Assembly: GCA_024235015.1 (NCBI GenBank)
Contig: JACKNG010000004.1
Span: forward strand, 124,001-188,000
Source of the DNA: Gammaproteobacteria bacterium
GTDB taxonomy: Bacteria > Pseudomonadota > Gammaproteobacteria > Ga0077536
Reading direction: 5' to 3'
Length of the DNA: 64,000 bases
Part shown: in pieces, positions 1 through 8,838 of the stretch
Layout: each line of letters starts with the position of its first letter
Position numbering within the stretch: position 1 is the first letter of the stretch
Notes under the pieces: generated by a model
The model's input: the letters and a program-made list of their open reading frames with translations, nothing else
Told to the model about the DNA's origin: nothing
Databases searched by the model: none
Translations under genes and position numbers: made by a program

Positions 1-913
1 TGTTGCGGATCTCGCGGAACAGGATCGAGACCAGCGCGTTGCCGCCCAGCGCGTGGTTGCCGACCAGCAGCGGGAAGTAATCGGGATCGCCGCGCCGCAT
101 GCCGGGCAGGCCGACACGGACGTGACTCTGGATGGACGGGTACTCGACGCGCAGCTCGTGCGCCGAGGTGGCTGCCGGCGCCGGCAGCGCGGCGGCGCGC
201 TCACCGGCGGCGAGGCCCACGCTGAGCTGTTCGGCGATCGCCGCCGCGCGGGCGCGGTCGAGGTCGCCGACGATGGCGATGACGGCATTGCGCGCCACGT
301 AGTAGCGGCGGTGGAAGGCGACGACGTCGTCGCGGCCGAGCGCGGTGACGCTGTCGGCGGTGCCGTCGGGCGGCGAGGCATAGGGATGATCGCCGTAGAT
401 CTCGCGGTAGAAGGTGTCTTCGGCGATCGATTCGGGCGATTGCTCGCGATGGCGCAGGGCGACCAGGGCACGGCCCTTGATACGGTCGACCGCGGCGGCA
501 TCGAAACGCGGTCGCGCGATGGCGTCGGCGAGCAGCACCAGCGCCGGGTCGGCGTAGCGCGGCTCGGCCAGGGTGCGCACCCCGACGTAGGCCATGTCGC
601 GCAGGGAACCGTTCGACAGCCGCGCACCGGTCGCGCCGAGAGCGCTGCTGAACGCATCGGCGTCGCGCTCACCGGCGCCTTCGCGCAGGAGGTCGTTGGT
701 GAGTTCGGCAAGCCCCGGCTGGCCGTCGTCGCGCGCGCTGCCGGCGGCGAACACCACGCGCGCGTCGATCATCGGGATCTCGGGTGCGGCGACGAAGTAC
801 ACCCGCGCGCCGTTGGCCGTCGTCCAGTGTTCGATCTCGGGCATGGCCGTCGCGTTGCCGGCGAGGCCGCAGGCGAACGCCGCCACCAACATGATCGCCA
901 GGACGCGGCTCAC
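1..913 (-). CDS. M16-family peptidase-like protein, probably non-catalytic partner (3' part outside window)
   Basis: About 304 codons are visible, read from a GTG at 913 to the window edge. The protein starts with a hydrophobic signal peptide (MSRVLAIMLVAAFACGLAG) and continues with an M16/insulinase fold (VFAAGSARDDGQPGLAELTN). Where active M16 enzymes carry HxxEH this one reads GLAELTND, so the zinc site is missing and it is probably the inactive half of a two-subunit periplasmic protease. The GTG overlaps the stop of the upstream M16 gene in a GTGA junction at 910-913, so the two are translationally coupled. Its true C-terminus lies to the left of the window. Family assignment is firm; substrate is unknown. 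Confidence 0.85.
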   Translation of the reverse strand, partial: MSRVLAIMLVAAFACGLAGNATAMPEIEHWTTANGARVYFVAAPEIPMIDARVVFAAGSARDDGQPGLAELTNDLLREGAGERDADAFSSALGATGARLSNGSLRDMAYVGVRTLAEPRYADPALVLLADAIARPRFDAAAVDRIKGRALVALRHREQSPESIAEDTFYREIYGDHPYASPPDGTADSVTALGRDDVVAFHRRYYVARNAVIAIVGDLDRARAAAIAEQLSVGLAAGERAAALPAPAATSAHELRVEYPSIQSHVRVGLPGMRRGDPDYFPLLVGNHALGGNALVSILFREIRN

Positions 914-2259
914 GACTTCGCCTCCGGCACCAGGTAGGACACGGTCAGCCCGTCGGGCACGAAATACTTGGCGGCAACAGCCTGCACCTGCGCCGGGGTC
1001 ACGGCGCGAATCTTGTCGACGTACTCGTCGCGCAGGCGCCAGTCGAGGCCGACCGATTCCAGGCTGCCGATGATGATGGCCTGGTGCATCATCGAGTCAC
1101 GTTCGAACACGGTGTCGGCGACGACCTGGGTCTTGATGCGCTCGAGCTCCTCGGCCGAGGGCGGCGCCTGCTTGAGCGCATCGATCTCGCCCAGGATGGC
1201 CTGCTCGAGGTCGGCCAGCGCCACGCCGTCGCGCGGCACCGCGTTGAAGTAGAACAGGGTCGGCAGCATGGCCGTGGCGGAGAAACCGGCATCGATGTGC
1301 GAGGCGAGTTCACGGCCACGCACGAGGTTGCGCGAGAGCCGCGCGCTGGCATCGCCGTCGAGGGTCTCGGCGAGCACGTCGAGGGCGTAGATCTCCCATT
1401 CCTCGACCGCCTCGTCGCGCACCGCCGCCGGCAGCACGGGCACCTTGAAGCCCATCACGAGATAGGGATTGCGGGCCTTGTCGCTGGCATAGGTGACGCG
1501 CTTGGTGCCGTGCTGGGGTACTTCGGGGCGCGCCTTGGGCGGTACGATCTCGCGCGCTGGCAGCGGACCGAAGTGCTTGATGGCCAGGGCATGTACGGCA
1601 GCGGGGTCGACGTCGCCGACGACCACCAGGGTGGCGTTGTTGGGGCCGTACCAGCGCTGGTACCACTGGCGGATATCGGCCGCGGTCATCTGCTCGATGT
1701 CGGCTTCCCAGCCGATGATCGGCTGGCGATAGGGGCCGGTCTGGAACGCGACCGCCTGGGTCGCCTCGCTGGCCAGCGCCTGCGGGTTGTCGTCCGTGCG
1801 CAAGCGGCGCTCCTCGAGCACGACGTTGATCTCCTTGGCGAATTCCTCGTCGCTGATGACGAGGTTGTGCATGCGCTCGGCTTCGAGGCGGAAGCTCTCC
1901 TCGACGTTGTCGGCAGCCCATTGCTGGAAGTACGCGGTGTAATCGGTGCTGGTGAAGGCGTTCTCGCGCCCGCCGCGGCTGGCCACGATGCGCGAGAACT
2001 CACCAGTCGCCAGCGACTTGGTGTCCTTGAACATCATGTGCTCGAGGGCGTGGGAGACGCCGGTCAGGCCGTCGTGCTCGTAGGCCGAGCCGACGCGGTA
2101 CCAGACCTGGACCACCGCCACCGGCGCGCGGTGGTCTTCCTGGACGATCAGCTCGAGGCCGTTGTCGAGCGTGAATTCGTGGGTGCGGTGGACCGTGTCG
2201 GCGGGACACGGCGGGGCGAGAAAGGCCAGCCCGGCCAGCAGCAGGCAAATCGATCGCAA
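910..2259 (-). CDS. M16-family zinc metallopeptidase, catalytic subunit
   Basis: 449-residue secreted protease of the insulinase/pitrilysin family. The HxxEH zinc motif is present as HALEH at residues 70-74, followed by the third-ligand glutamate region (VVLEERR, near residue 150) and the C-terminal M16C domain. A TTG start at 2259 is chosen because a GGAG ribosome-binding site lies at 2268-2271 with 8-nt spacing and the protein then begins directly with a signal peptide (MRSICLLLAGLAFLAPPCPA). The frame stays open upstream to 2355 but that extension is polar and has no such support. It overlaps the inactive M16 partner by 4 nt. Such active/inactive pairs are common in Gammaproteobacteria beside ftsY. 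Confidence 0.9.
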   Translation of the reverse strand: MRSICLLLAGLAFLAPPCPADTVHRTHEFTLDNGLELIVQEDHRAPVAVVQVWYRVGSAYEHDGLTGVSHALEHMMFKDTKSLATGEFSRIVASRGGRENAFTSTDYTAYFQQWAADNVEESFRLEAERMHNLVISDEEFAKEINVVLEERRLRTDDNPQALASEATQAVAFQTGPYRQPIIGWEADIEQMTAADIRQWYQRWYGPNNATLVVVGDVDPAAVHALAIKHFGPLPAREIVPPKARPEVPQHGTKRVTYASDKARNPYLVMGFKVPVLPAAVRDEAVEEWEIYALDVLAETLDGDASARLSRNLVRGRELASHIDAGFSATAMLPTLFYFNAVPRDGVALADLEQAILGEIDALKQAPPSAEELERIKTQVVADTVFERDSMMHQAIIIGSLESVGLDWRLRDEYVDKIRAVTPAQVQAVAAKYFVPDGLTVSYLVPEAKS

Positions 2260-2591
2260 GGTAGATACTCCAGTATTCGTGCAGGGGTTACGCCAGGACA
2301 GCCCGGATTTCCGTGCTAGCGCTGCGCGCCGGCAGCGTGGCGGCTCGTCCCGCAAGGCTCATGTGATCGGTTTCGAAACTCCGCATGCCGGGCAATCCGC
2401 GGCCAGCCCCCGGGCCGGCACACATACCCGATCGATGCCTTGAATATGATGCGCAGCGCGGCGATCCGTTCCCTCGCCATCCACCGCACCGCAGGTGCTA
2501 GGATAGCGCAATCCGTCCGCTGCCCGGCCGAGACAGCCGGATGACGGGCCCCGTGACCGCAGACTAGCACCCTGGACCTGGCCTCCTGCCC
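2260..2591. other. Intergenic region between divergent M16 operon and ftsY
   Basis: A 332-nt non-coding stretch between divergently transcribed genes, so it should hold both promoters. I recognise the M16 ribosome-binding site at 2268-2271 and an extended -10 for ftsY at 2496-2504. No RNA gene, repeat or conserved small open frame is apparent in the remainder. Confidence 0.6.
2496..2504 (+). promoter_or_regulatory. Candidate extended -10 promoter of ftsY operon
   Basis: TGCTAGGAT matches an extended sigma-70 -10 (TG-N-TANNAT) about 90 nt upstream of the ftsY ATG. No convincing -35 is seen 17 nt upstream. The same TGCTANNNT core recurs before rpoH, yidC, aroQ, purH and the DUF3426 gene. Confidence 0.4.
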
Positions 2592-3515
2592 ATGTTTTCT
2601 CGCCTGAAAGCCGGAATCGCGCGCACGCGCGACGGATTGCTCGGCGGTTTGAGCCGCCTCATCGGTAGCCGCACCCGCCTCGACGCCGCCACCCTCGACG
2701 ATATCGAGACGCTGTTGTTGCGCAGCGACGTCGGCGTGCGCGCGACGACCCGCCTGGTCGATGCCGTGCGCAAGATCTCCAGCAAGGAAACGCCGGCGCG
2801 CGCCATCGAACGCGAAATGCGCGCGATCCTCGCGCCCTGCGAACAGCCGCTGACTTTCCCCGCGCCCGGCAGCGGGCTGTTCGTGCTGCTCGTGGTCGGT
2901 GTCAACGGCGTCGGCAAGACCACCACCATCGCCAAGATGGCGCGCCGCCTCAAGGACGACGGCTACAAGGTGATGCTCGCTGCCGGTGACACCTTCCGCG
3001 CCGCCGCCGTCGAGCAGTTGCGCACCTGGGGCGAGCGTCTCGACATCCCGGTCGTCGCGCAGGCCCCCGGTGCCGACCCGGCGGCGGTGGTGTTCGACGC
3101 CTGCCAGTCGGCGAAGAGCCGCGGTATCGATGTCCTCATTGCCGATACCGCGGGGCGCTTGCACACCCAGGACAACCTGATGGCCGAGCTGAGCAAGGTC
3201 AGGCGCGTGATCGGCAAGCACGATGCGAGCGCGCCGCACGAGACCCTGCTCGTCCTCGATGCGACCATGGGACAGAACGCCATCAACCAGGCCGAGCAGT
3301 TCCTCGCCGCGGTGGAGGTCACCGGCCTCGCCCTGACCAAGCTCGACGGCACCGCGCGCGGCGGCGTCATCTTCGCCCTGGCCGAGCGCTTCGGCCTGCC
3401 GCTCCGTTTCATCGGCGTCGGCGAGGCCGCCGAGGACCTGCAGGTCTTCGAAGCCGCGAGTTTCGTCGAGGCCCTGCTCGGCGACTTCGGTCATGCGGAT
3501 GCCGAAACGGCGTGA
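2592..3515 (+). CDS. ftsY: Signal recognition particle receptor FtsY
   Basis: 307-residue SRP GTPase that docks ribosome-nascent chain complexes at the inner membrane. N domain about residues 1-90, G domain after it: P-loop GVNGVGKTT (about 103-111), DTFRAAA, DTAGRLH and the TKLDGTARGG closing loop. It is much shorter than the E. coli protein (497 aa) because the long acidic A domain is absent; the chain starts directly with the amphipathic N-domain helix that can bind lipid. The stop overlaps the ftsE start (GTGA at 3512-3515). First gene of ftsY-ftsE-ftsX. Confidence 0.97.
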   Translation: MFSRLKAGIARTRDGLLGGLSRLIGSRTRLDAATLDDIETLLLRSDVGVRATTRLVDAVRKISSKETPARAIEREMRAILAPCEQPLTFPAPGSGLFVLLVVGVNGVGKTTTIAKMARRLKDDGYKVMLAAGDTFRAAAVEQLRTWGERLDIPVVAQAPGADPAAVVFDACQSAKSRGIDVLIADTAGRLHTQDNLMAELSKVRRVIGKHDASAPHETLLVLDATMGQNAINQAEQFLAAVEVTGLALTKLDGTARGGVIFALAERFGLPLRFIGVGEAAEDLQVFEAASFVEALLGDFGHADAETA

Positions 3516-4183
3516 TCCGGCTCGACGGCGTCGGCAAGCGTTACCCGGGCGGTAACGAGGCGCTGCGCAACGTCAGTCTCGACATCGCCGCGGGCGAATT
3601 CGTCTTTCTCACCGGCCACTCCGGCGCCGGCAAGAGCACCCTGTTGCGGCTGCTGGCCCTGCTCGATCGGCCGAGCCGCGGCCAGGTGCTGGTGGAGAAT
3701 CGCAATCTCGAGCGGATTCCTGCGCGCGAGGTGCCCTACTACCGGCGCCAACTCGGCATGATCTTCCAGGAGCACCACCTGCTGCCGGAACAGAGCGCCT
3801 TCGACAACGTGGCCGTACCGCTGCTGGTCTGCGGCATCGGCGACAACGAGATCCGCAAGCGCGTCCGCGCCGCGCTCGACAAGGTCAATCTGCTGCACAA
3901 GGAGAACGCGCTCGCCGGCACGCTCTCGACCGGCGAACAGCAACGCGTGGGCATCGCCCGGGCGGTGGTGAACCGGCCCCTGATGCTGCTCGCCGACGAA
4001 CCCACCGGTAATCTCGATCCCGAGTTGTCGCGCGAGATCCTGGGCCTGTTCGAACAGTTCAACCGGGTCGGCGTGACGGTCATCATCGCCACCCACGACG
4101 CCGCGCTCATTGCCAAGCAGGCACGCCGGGTGATCGCGCTGAACGAGGGGCGCGTCGTGGCCGATACGCCGGCCGGGCCGTGA
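3512..4183 (+). CDS. ftsE: Cell division ATP-binding protein FtsE
   Basis: 223-residue ABC ATPase that works with FtsX to control septal peptidoglycan hydrolases through EnvC-type activators. Walker A GHSGAGKST, Q-loop region FQEHHLLPEQ, Walker B MLLADEPTGNLD and the H-loop (ATHDAALI) are intact. The ABC signature reads LSTGEQQR where FtsE normally has LSGGEQQR, a substitution of the first signature glycine. GTG start inside the ftsY stop and a GTGA overlap with ftsX show tight translational coupling. Confidence 0.96.
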   Translation: MIRLDGVGKRYPGGNEALRNVSLDIAAGEFVFLTGHSGAGKSTLLRLLALLDRPSRGQVLVENRNLERIPAREVPYYRRQLGMIFQEHHLLPEQSAFDNVAVPLLVCGIGDNEIRKRVRAALDKVNLLHKENALAGTLSTGEQQRVGIARAVVNRPLMLLADEPTGNLDPELSREILGLFEQFNRVGVTVIIATHDAALIAKQARRVIALNEGRVVADTPAGP

Positions 4184-5127
4184 GTCGCGCCCGCGGACTC
4201 GCCCGGCTGACCGGCCACCCGTGGTTGCGCGGTCATCGTCGCGCGCTGCGTGCGGCGGTACGCCACCTGCGCGCGAACCTCCTCGCCAATCTCACCGGCA
4301 TCACCATCATGGCCGTGGCGCTGGCGCTACCGGCGACCCTGCTGCTGCTGCTCGAGCAACATCTCGCCCTGTTCGAGCAATGGGGCGCCCAGCCCAGCCT
4401 GACCGTTTTCATGCAACACGGCGCCGCGCCGGAGGCCACGGCGGCCGTCGTCGCCGCCCTCGAGGCTCGCGCCGGGATCGAAGGCGTCGAGCACGTCGCA
4501 GCGGCGGCGGCGTTCGCCGAGTTCGCCGCCAGCATGGGGCTCGACCCGGCCGCGTTCGGCGACCGCAATCCCCTGCCGGAGGTGCTCGTGGTGACACTGG
4601 CGCAAGGGACCGCGGGCGACGGCAGTGCGGCCCTGGTCGACTGGATCCGCGGACAGGCGGCCGTCGACGACGTCATCGTCGACATCGCCTGGATCGAACG
4701 CCTGGGCGCCATCACCCGGCTCGCCGAGCGGGCGTTGGCGGTCGTGGCGGTACTGCTGCTCGGGGCGACGGTACTGGTCGTCGGCAATACCGTGCGCCTC
4801 GTGGTGCAGGAACACGCCGCCGAGATCGAAGTGCTGAAACTGGTCGGCGCCACCGACGCCTACGTGCGGCGCCCGTTCCTCTACGGCGGCATCGTCCAGG
4901 GTGCCATCGCCGGCCTCGGCGCGGTGCTGCTGGTCGAGCTGGTGGTGATCGCCTTGAGCGGGCCGGTGCAGGCGCTCGCCGCGGCCTACCTGAGCGCCTT
5001 CCGCCTGCACGGGCCGGGGCCGGGCGCGATGCTGGGGCTCGTCGGCACGGCAGCCCTGTTGGGCTGGGCGGGGGCCTGGCTGGGTACCGCGCACAGCCTC
5101 GCGCGGCTGTCGTCACCCGTGCATTGA
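4180..5127 (+). CDS. ftsX: Cell division protein FtsX
   Basis: 315-residue inner-membrane partner of FtsE. Topology is the FtsX pattern: a basic cytoplasmic N-terminus, TM1 (about 40-60), a large periplasmic domain to about residue 180, then three C-terminal TM segments, with the conserved cytoplasmic EIEVLKLVGAT loop between TM2 and TM3. GTG start overlaps the ftsE stop. It is followed after 90 nt by rpoH, whose control region contains a CIRCE element. Confidence 0.95.
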   Translation: MSRARGLARLTGHPWLRGHRRALRAAVRHLRANLLANLTGITIMAVALALPATLLLLLEQHLALFEQWGAQPSLTVFMQHGAAPEATAAVVAALEARAGIEGVEHVAAAAAFAEFAASMGLDPAAFGDRNPLPEVLVVTLAQGTAGDGSAALVDWIRGQAAVDDVIVDIAWIERLGAITRLAERALAVVAVLLLGATVLVVGNTVRLVVQEHAAEIEVLKLVGATDAYVRRPFLYGGIVQGAIAGLGAVLLVELVVIALSGPVQALAAAYLSAFRLHGPGPGAMLGLVGTAALLGWAGAWLGTAHSLARLSSPVH

Positions 5128-5153
5128 GGGCGCGACGGGAACCACCGCACGGT

Positions 5154-5180
5154 TTAGCACTCTAACCTCGCGAGTGCTAA
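5154..5180. promoter_or_regulatory. CIRCE operator (HrcA-binding inverted repeat) upstream of rpoH
   Basis: Perfect 9-bp arms, TTAGCACTC (5154-5162) and GAGTGCTAA (5172-5180), separated by exactly 9 nt, identical to the canonical CIRCE consensus. The right arm overlaps an extended -10 (TGC TAAAAT, 5175-5183) that would drive rpoH, so HrcA binding should block transcription. It sits 38 nt before the rpoH ATG. The hrcA gene is not in this window. Confidence 0.93.
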
Positions 5181-5217
5181 AATTCCCCGAATTCCCTTGA
5201 GCCGAGGTTTGACAACG

Positions 5218-6090
5218 ATGGCCAACGCCTTGAATCTCCAGCTTCCTTCCACTGCCGGTTCGTTCGAGACCTACATCGAGGCCGTCAGCCGCTTCCCCCT
5301 GCTCACGCTCGAGCGCGAGCAGGAGCTGGCGCGGCGCTACCGCGATGAGGACGACCTCGACGCCGCGCGCGAACTGGTGCTCTCGCACCTGCGCTTCGTG
5401 GTCAAGGTGGCACGCGGCTATGCCGGCTACGGACTCGCCCAGGGCGACCTGGTACAGGAAGGCAACATCGGCCTGATGAAGGCGGTCAAGCGCTTCGACC
5501 CGGATGTCGGGGTGCGCCTGGTGTCCTTCGCCGTGCACTGGATCAAGGCCGAGATCCACGAATTCATCCTGCGCAACTGGCGCATCGTCAAGGTTGCGAC
5601 GACCAAGGCCCAGCGCAAGCTCTTCTTCAACCTGCGCAGCGCCAAGAAGGCGCTCGGCTGGATGGGCAGCTCCGAGGTCGACGCGGTGGCCGCCGAACTC
5701 GGCGTCGACAGCCGCGACGTGCTGACCATGGAACAGCGTCTGAGCGCCCACGACGTTGCGTTCGACGTCAGCCCCGACAGCGACGACGACACCTTCGTCC
5801 CGGCCGCCTACCTCGAAGACCAGCGCTTCGAGCCGGCCGCCAACCTCGAGCGCGAGGAATACGACGAGTTGCGCCTCGGTCGCCTGGGCGAAGCGCTGGA
5901 ACGGCTCGACGATCGCAGCCGCGACATCGTCGTCAGCCGCTGGCTGACCGAGCCCAAGGCCACCCTGCACGACCTCGCCGCGCGTTACGGCGTGTCCGCC
6001 GAGCGCATCCGCCAGCTGGAGAAGAATGCCTTCAACAAGATGAAGACCAGCATCCCCGGCGAGTCGCTCGACGGCACCGACGCCGCCTGA
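5218..6090 (+). CDS. rpoH: RNA polymerase sigma-32 (heat-shock sigma factor)
   Basis: 290-residue sigma-70-family factor that directs RNA polymerase to heat-shock promoters. Region 2 ([39 protein letters not shown]), the RpoH box ([13 protein letters not shown]) and region 4 helix-turn-helix ([19 protein letters not shown]) are all present. ATG at 5218 is preferred over an in-frame TTG at 5197 because CGAGGT at 5203-5208 is a suitable ribosome-binding site for it. It follows ftsX as in other Gammaproteobacteria but has its own promoter with a CIRCE operator, so it is probably derepressed when HrcA is inactivated by heat. Confidence 0.97.
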   Translation: MANALNLQLPSTAGSFETYIEAVSRFPLLTLEREQELARRYRDEDDLDAARELVLSHLRFVVKVARGYAGYGLAQGDLVQEGNIGLMKAVKRFDPDVGVRLVSFAVHWIKAEIHEFILRNWRIVKVATTKAQRKLFFNLRSAKKALGWMGSSEVDAVAAELGVDSRDVLTMEQRLSAHDVAFDVSPDSDDDTFVPAAYLEDQRFEPAANLEREEYDELRLGRLGEALERLDDRSRDIVVSRWLTEPKATLHDLAARYGVSAERIRQLEKNAFNKMKTSIPGESLDGTDAA

Positions 6091-6100
6091 AGCAATCCCG

Positions 6101-6124
6101 ACCCCGTGGCGTTCGCCGCGGGGT
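6101..6124 (+). terminator. Possible rpoH terminator hairpin
   Basis: A GC-rich stem-loop (CCCCGTGGCG, loop TT, CGCCGCGGGG) begins 11 nt after the rpoH stop. It lacks a clear T-tract, so it may be a weak or factor-assisted terminator or only an mRNA 3' stabilising hairpin. Confidence 0.4.
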
Positions 6125-6208
6125 TGCAGGGGCCGTTCACCACTTGCCCCGCGTCGTCGACCGACGAGTCCCGGTTCGGCCGGACCGAATGCAGGGCCGT
6201 CTTTGACC

Positions 6209-6913
6209 TTAGTGCTGCGCCAGCAACACGCGGCGGCGCAAGGCCGCGAGGTACAGCAGCAGGAACAGCGCGAAATAGTACTCCTGCGGTTCGCTGTAGC
6301 GGATTTCGAGCGGAACCGATTCCCACCCGAACACGTCCTTGAGCCGCTCCGGCAGGCGGATGGCGATGGCCAGCACCGCGGTCGGCAGGCAATCCAGGGT
6401 CGGCCAGAACCACGAGGAAATCACGTTCGCCGACAGGCGGCGGGGGTTCGCCAGCCCGCGTAGCGGTACGATGATGCCGCCGATCAGCACCCACAACTCG
6501 AGCAGCAGGCGCGGCTTCTGATCGAACCAGCTGCTCATGTTGTGCAGGTTGGTCTCATGCTGATCATTGAGGGCATCGATGGCCGCCGGCGTGTGCCAGT
6601 GGAACAGCTGCTGGCCCCACGACAATTCCTCGCCGGCCAGGTAGAAACAGGCAGCGCTCAGCAGCGCGACCCACAGGCCGAGCTTGCTCGGCCCGTCACG
6701 GCGCAGCGTAGCGAGCAGGCGCAGGCCGTAGACCATGCCGATGAGAGCGAACACGGGCGTGGCGAGTTCCACCACGCCCATCTCGCCGTCGAACCACGCG
6801 CGGTAGGCCGCCGGGTCCAGCCAGCGCACCGGCAGCATGACCAGTAACAACAGGGGCGGGAACCACAGCCACAGCCATTGTGGCAGGACCGGGCGCGGAC
6901 GCTTGCGCGACAT
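6209..6913 (-). CDS. Uncharacterised multi-pass membrane protein
   Basis: 234 residues with a basic N-terminus followed by about six hydrophobic segments (for example LWLWFPPLLLLVMLP, LWVALLSAACFYLAGEELSW, YYFALFLLLYLAALRRR). The conserved-looking EELSWGQQLFHW segment and a charged loop with NDQHETNLHN might bind metal or haem, but this is speculation. It is the last gene of the cytochrome oxidase assembly run, 6 nt after cyoE, where an SCO copper chaperone is often found; it is not SCO-like itself. Function not recognised. Confidence 0.7.
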   Translation of the reverse strand: MSRKRPRPVLPQWLWLWFPPLLLLVMLPVRWLDPAAYRAWFDGEMGVVELATPVFALIGMVYGLRLLATLRRDGPSKLGLWVALLSAACFYLAGEELSWGQQLFHWHTPAAIDALNDQHETNLHNMSSWFDQKPRLLLELWVLIGGIIVPLRGLANPRRLSANVISSWFWPTLDCLPTAVLAIAIRLPERLKDVFGWESVPLEIRYSEPQEYYFALFLLLYLAALRRRVLLAQH

Positions 6914-6919
6914 GTGAAC

Positions 6920-7837
6920 TCAGGCGCCGCTGATCAGACCGGCGAGGCGCGACCAGTAGTGATCGAGGAAGAACACCCCGAACAGCAGGGTCAGGTAGAT
7001 GATCGAATAGCGGAACGTGCGCATGGCCAGCGCGTCGTCGTGGTCGTACTGCATGCGCACCGCGTAGTAGAGAAAACCGGCATCGAGCAGGAGGGCGCCG
7101 ACCAGGTAGACCGCGCCGCTCATGTAGGTGGCATAGGGCAGCAGCGTGGCGACGACCAGGATCAGGGTGTACAGCAGGATCTGCAGCCGGGTGTAGTCGA
7201 CCCCATGGGTGATCGGCAGCATCGGTATCTCGGCCTTGGCGTAGTCGTCGCGGCGGTAGATGGCGAGCGCCCAGAAATGCGGCGGTGTCCAGGCAAAAAT
7301 GATGAGGAACAGCAGCAGTGCGTGGGGGTCGACCTGGCCCGTCACCGCGGTCCAGCCGAGGACTGGCGGCGCGGCCCCGGCCGCACCACCGATGACGATG
7401 TTCTGTGGCGTCGCGTACTTGAGGTACATCGTGTAGACGACCGCGTAGCCAATCAGGGAGGCGAAGGTCAGCACCGCCGTGAGCACGTTGACGAAGGCGA
7501 TCAGCAGGTACATCGACAGGCCGCCGATGAGCATGGCGAACGCGAAGGCCTGGCGCCGGTTGAGGCCGCCCTGGGGCAGTGGCCGACGACGGGTCCGCGC
7601 CATCAGCGCATCGATGCGGTGCTCGGCGACGTGGTTGATGGCCGCGGCCGAGGCGGCCGCGAGGCCGATGCCCAAGGTTGCCGGCACCAGCACGCCGAGC
7701 GGGACCATGCCCGGGGTCGCGAGGAACATGCCGATGATCGCGGTGAACACGATGAGACCGACTACGCGCGGCTTGCACAGCTCGGCGTAATCGCGCCAGT
7801 GGGCGCGTGCTGCGGGTACCAGGGTGTCGGTCGCCAT
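6920..7837 (-). CDS. cyoE: Protoheme IX farnesyltransferase (haem O synthase)
   Basis: 305-residue UbiA-type prenyltransferase that adds a farnesyl group to protohaem, the first step to haem A for the aa3 oxidase. Both polyprenyl-diphosphate motifs are visible: [20 protein letters not shown] and [18 protein letters not shown], within about nine TM segments. ATG at 7837 is the only start consistent with the family; it lies 14 nt after the ctaA stop and lacks an obvious ribosome-binding site, suggesting coupling to ctaA. The open frame runs further upstream but only as an antisense-like shadow of ctaA. Confidence 0.95.
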   Translation of the reverse strand: MATDTLVPAARAHWRDYAELCKPRVVGLIVFTAIIGMFLATPGMVPLGVLVPATLGIGLAAASAAAINHVAEHRIDALMARTRRRPLPQGGLNRRQAFAFAMLIGGLSMYLLIAFVNVLTAVLTFASLIGYAVVYTMYLKYATPQNIVIGGAAGAAPPVLGWTAVTGQVDPHALLLFLIIFAWTPPHFWALAIYRRDDYAKAEIPMLPITHGVDYTRLQILLYTLILVVATLLPYATYMSGAVYLVGALLLDAGFLYYAVRMQYDHDDALAMRTFRYSIIYLTLLFGVFFLDHYWSRLAGLISGA

Positions 7838-7851
7838 CGTCGAGGTGCGGC

Positions 7852-8835
7852 TCAGATCCGTCGGGTCAGGTGGAGCAAGGTCACCAGCGACAGCATCAGC
7901 ACGGCCGCGCCACCGTTGTGGGCCACGGCAACCGCGAGGGGCAGACCACCGAGGACGTTGGTGATGCCGAGGACGAGCTGCGCCAGGAGCGCGGCGAGTA
8001 TACACCATCCCACCCGCCGCAGGCGCGGCAGGCCACTGCCTAGCGCGCCGAGCGCGACCGCCAGCACGGTCAGGGCGGTCAGCGCGGCGCCGAGCCGATG
8101 GGCGACGTGGATGGCGGTGCGCGCCGGGGTGTCGAGCACACCGAACTCGTAGTTCACCCCGAGTCCCCGCCATAGCACGAAGGCTTCGCCGAAATCCGTC
8201 TCCGGCCACCAGCGGCCGTGACAGGTCGGAAAATCGGTACAGGCGAGCGCCGCGTAGTTGGCGCTGGTCCAGCCGCCGAGGAAGATCTGCAGGGCGAGCA
8301 CGGCCAGCGCCGCCCCGGCCGCGACGTGCAGCGGGCGTGGCGCGGCGGCCACGGGGCCCGGGCTCGCCTGGCCGAGGTAATGCCACCACAGCAGGGCGAG
8401 GGTGGTCAGGCCACCGAGCAGGTGCGCGGTGACCACCAGCGGCTTGAGCAGCAGGGTCACGGTCCACATGCCGAGCAGACCCTGGAAGACCACCAGCGGG
8501 ACCAGCAGGTAGACCACCGGTGATGCCCGCCGCTCGTGGCGACGACGCCAGGCGAGGGCGGCGAGGACGACGATACCGAGACCGAGCGTGCTGGCCAGGT
8601 AGCGATGGATCATCTCGCGCCAGGCCTTGCCCGCCTCGAGCGGCCGCGTCGACCAGTCAGGGTGTTCGAGGTGCACGTCGGCCTGGCCTTCGGGCACGGT
8701 CAGGCGCCCGTAGCACCCGGGCCAGTCGGGACAGCCGAGGCCGGCGTCGCTCAGGCGCACGTAGGCGCCGAACACGATGACGGTGAGCGCGAGCAGCGGC
8801 AGAAGCAGCGCAAGGACGCGGTACAGCCGTGCCAT
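7852..8835 (-). CDS. ctaA: Haem A synthase (CtaA/COX15)
   Basis: 327-residue eight-TM enzyme that oxidises the C8 methyl of haem O to the formyl group of haem A. The chain shows the internal duplication of the family: [21 protein letters not shown] near the N-terminus and [21 protein letters not shown] in the second half, with haem-ligand histidines in [27 protein letters not shown] and VAHNGGAA. It lies between the SCO-like gene and cyoE in a minus-strand cluster that ends the oxidase region. Confidence 0.95.
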   Translation of the reverse strand: MARLYRVLALLLPLLALTVIVFGAYVRLSDAGLGCPDWPGCYGRLTVPEGQADVHLEHPDWSTRPLEAGKAWREMIHRYLASTLGLGIVVLAALAWRRRHERRASPVVYLLVPLVVFQGLLGMWTVTLLLKPLVVTAHLLGGLTTLALLWWHYLGQASPGPVAAAPRPLHVAAGAALAVLALQIFLGGWTSANYAALACTDFPTCHGRWWPETDFGEAFVLWRGLGVNYEFGVLDTPARTAIHVAHRLGAALTALTVLAVALGALGSGLPRLRRVGWCILAALLAQLVLGITNVLGGLPLAVAVAHNGGAAVLMLSLVTLLHLTRRI

Positions 8836-8838
8836 GGT

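Noticed and set aside
5209..5214. A perfect TTGACA -35 hexamer just before rpoH
   Set aside because: It lies 3 nt before the rpoH ATG, so the matching -10 would fall inside the coding region, and none is seen there.
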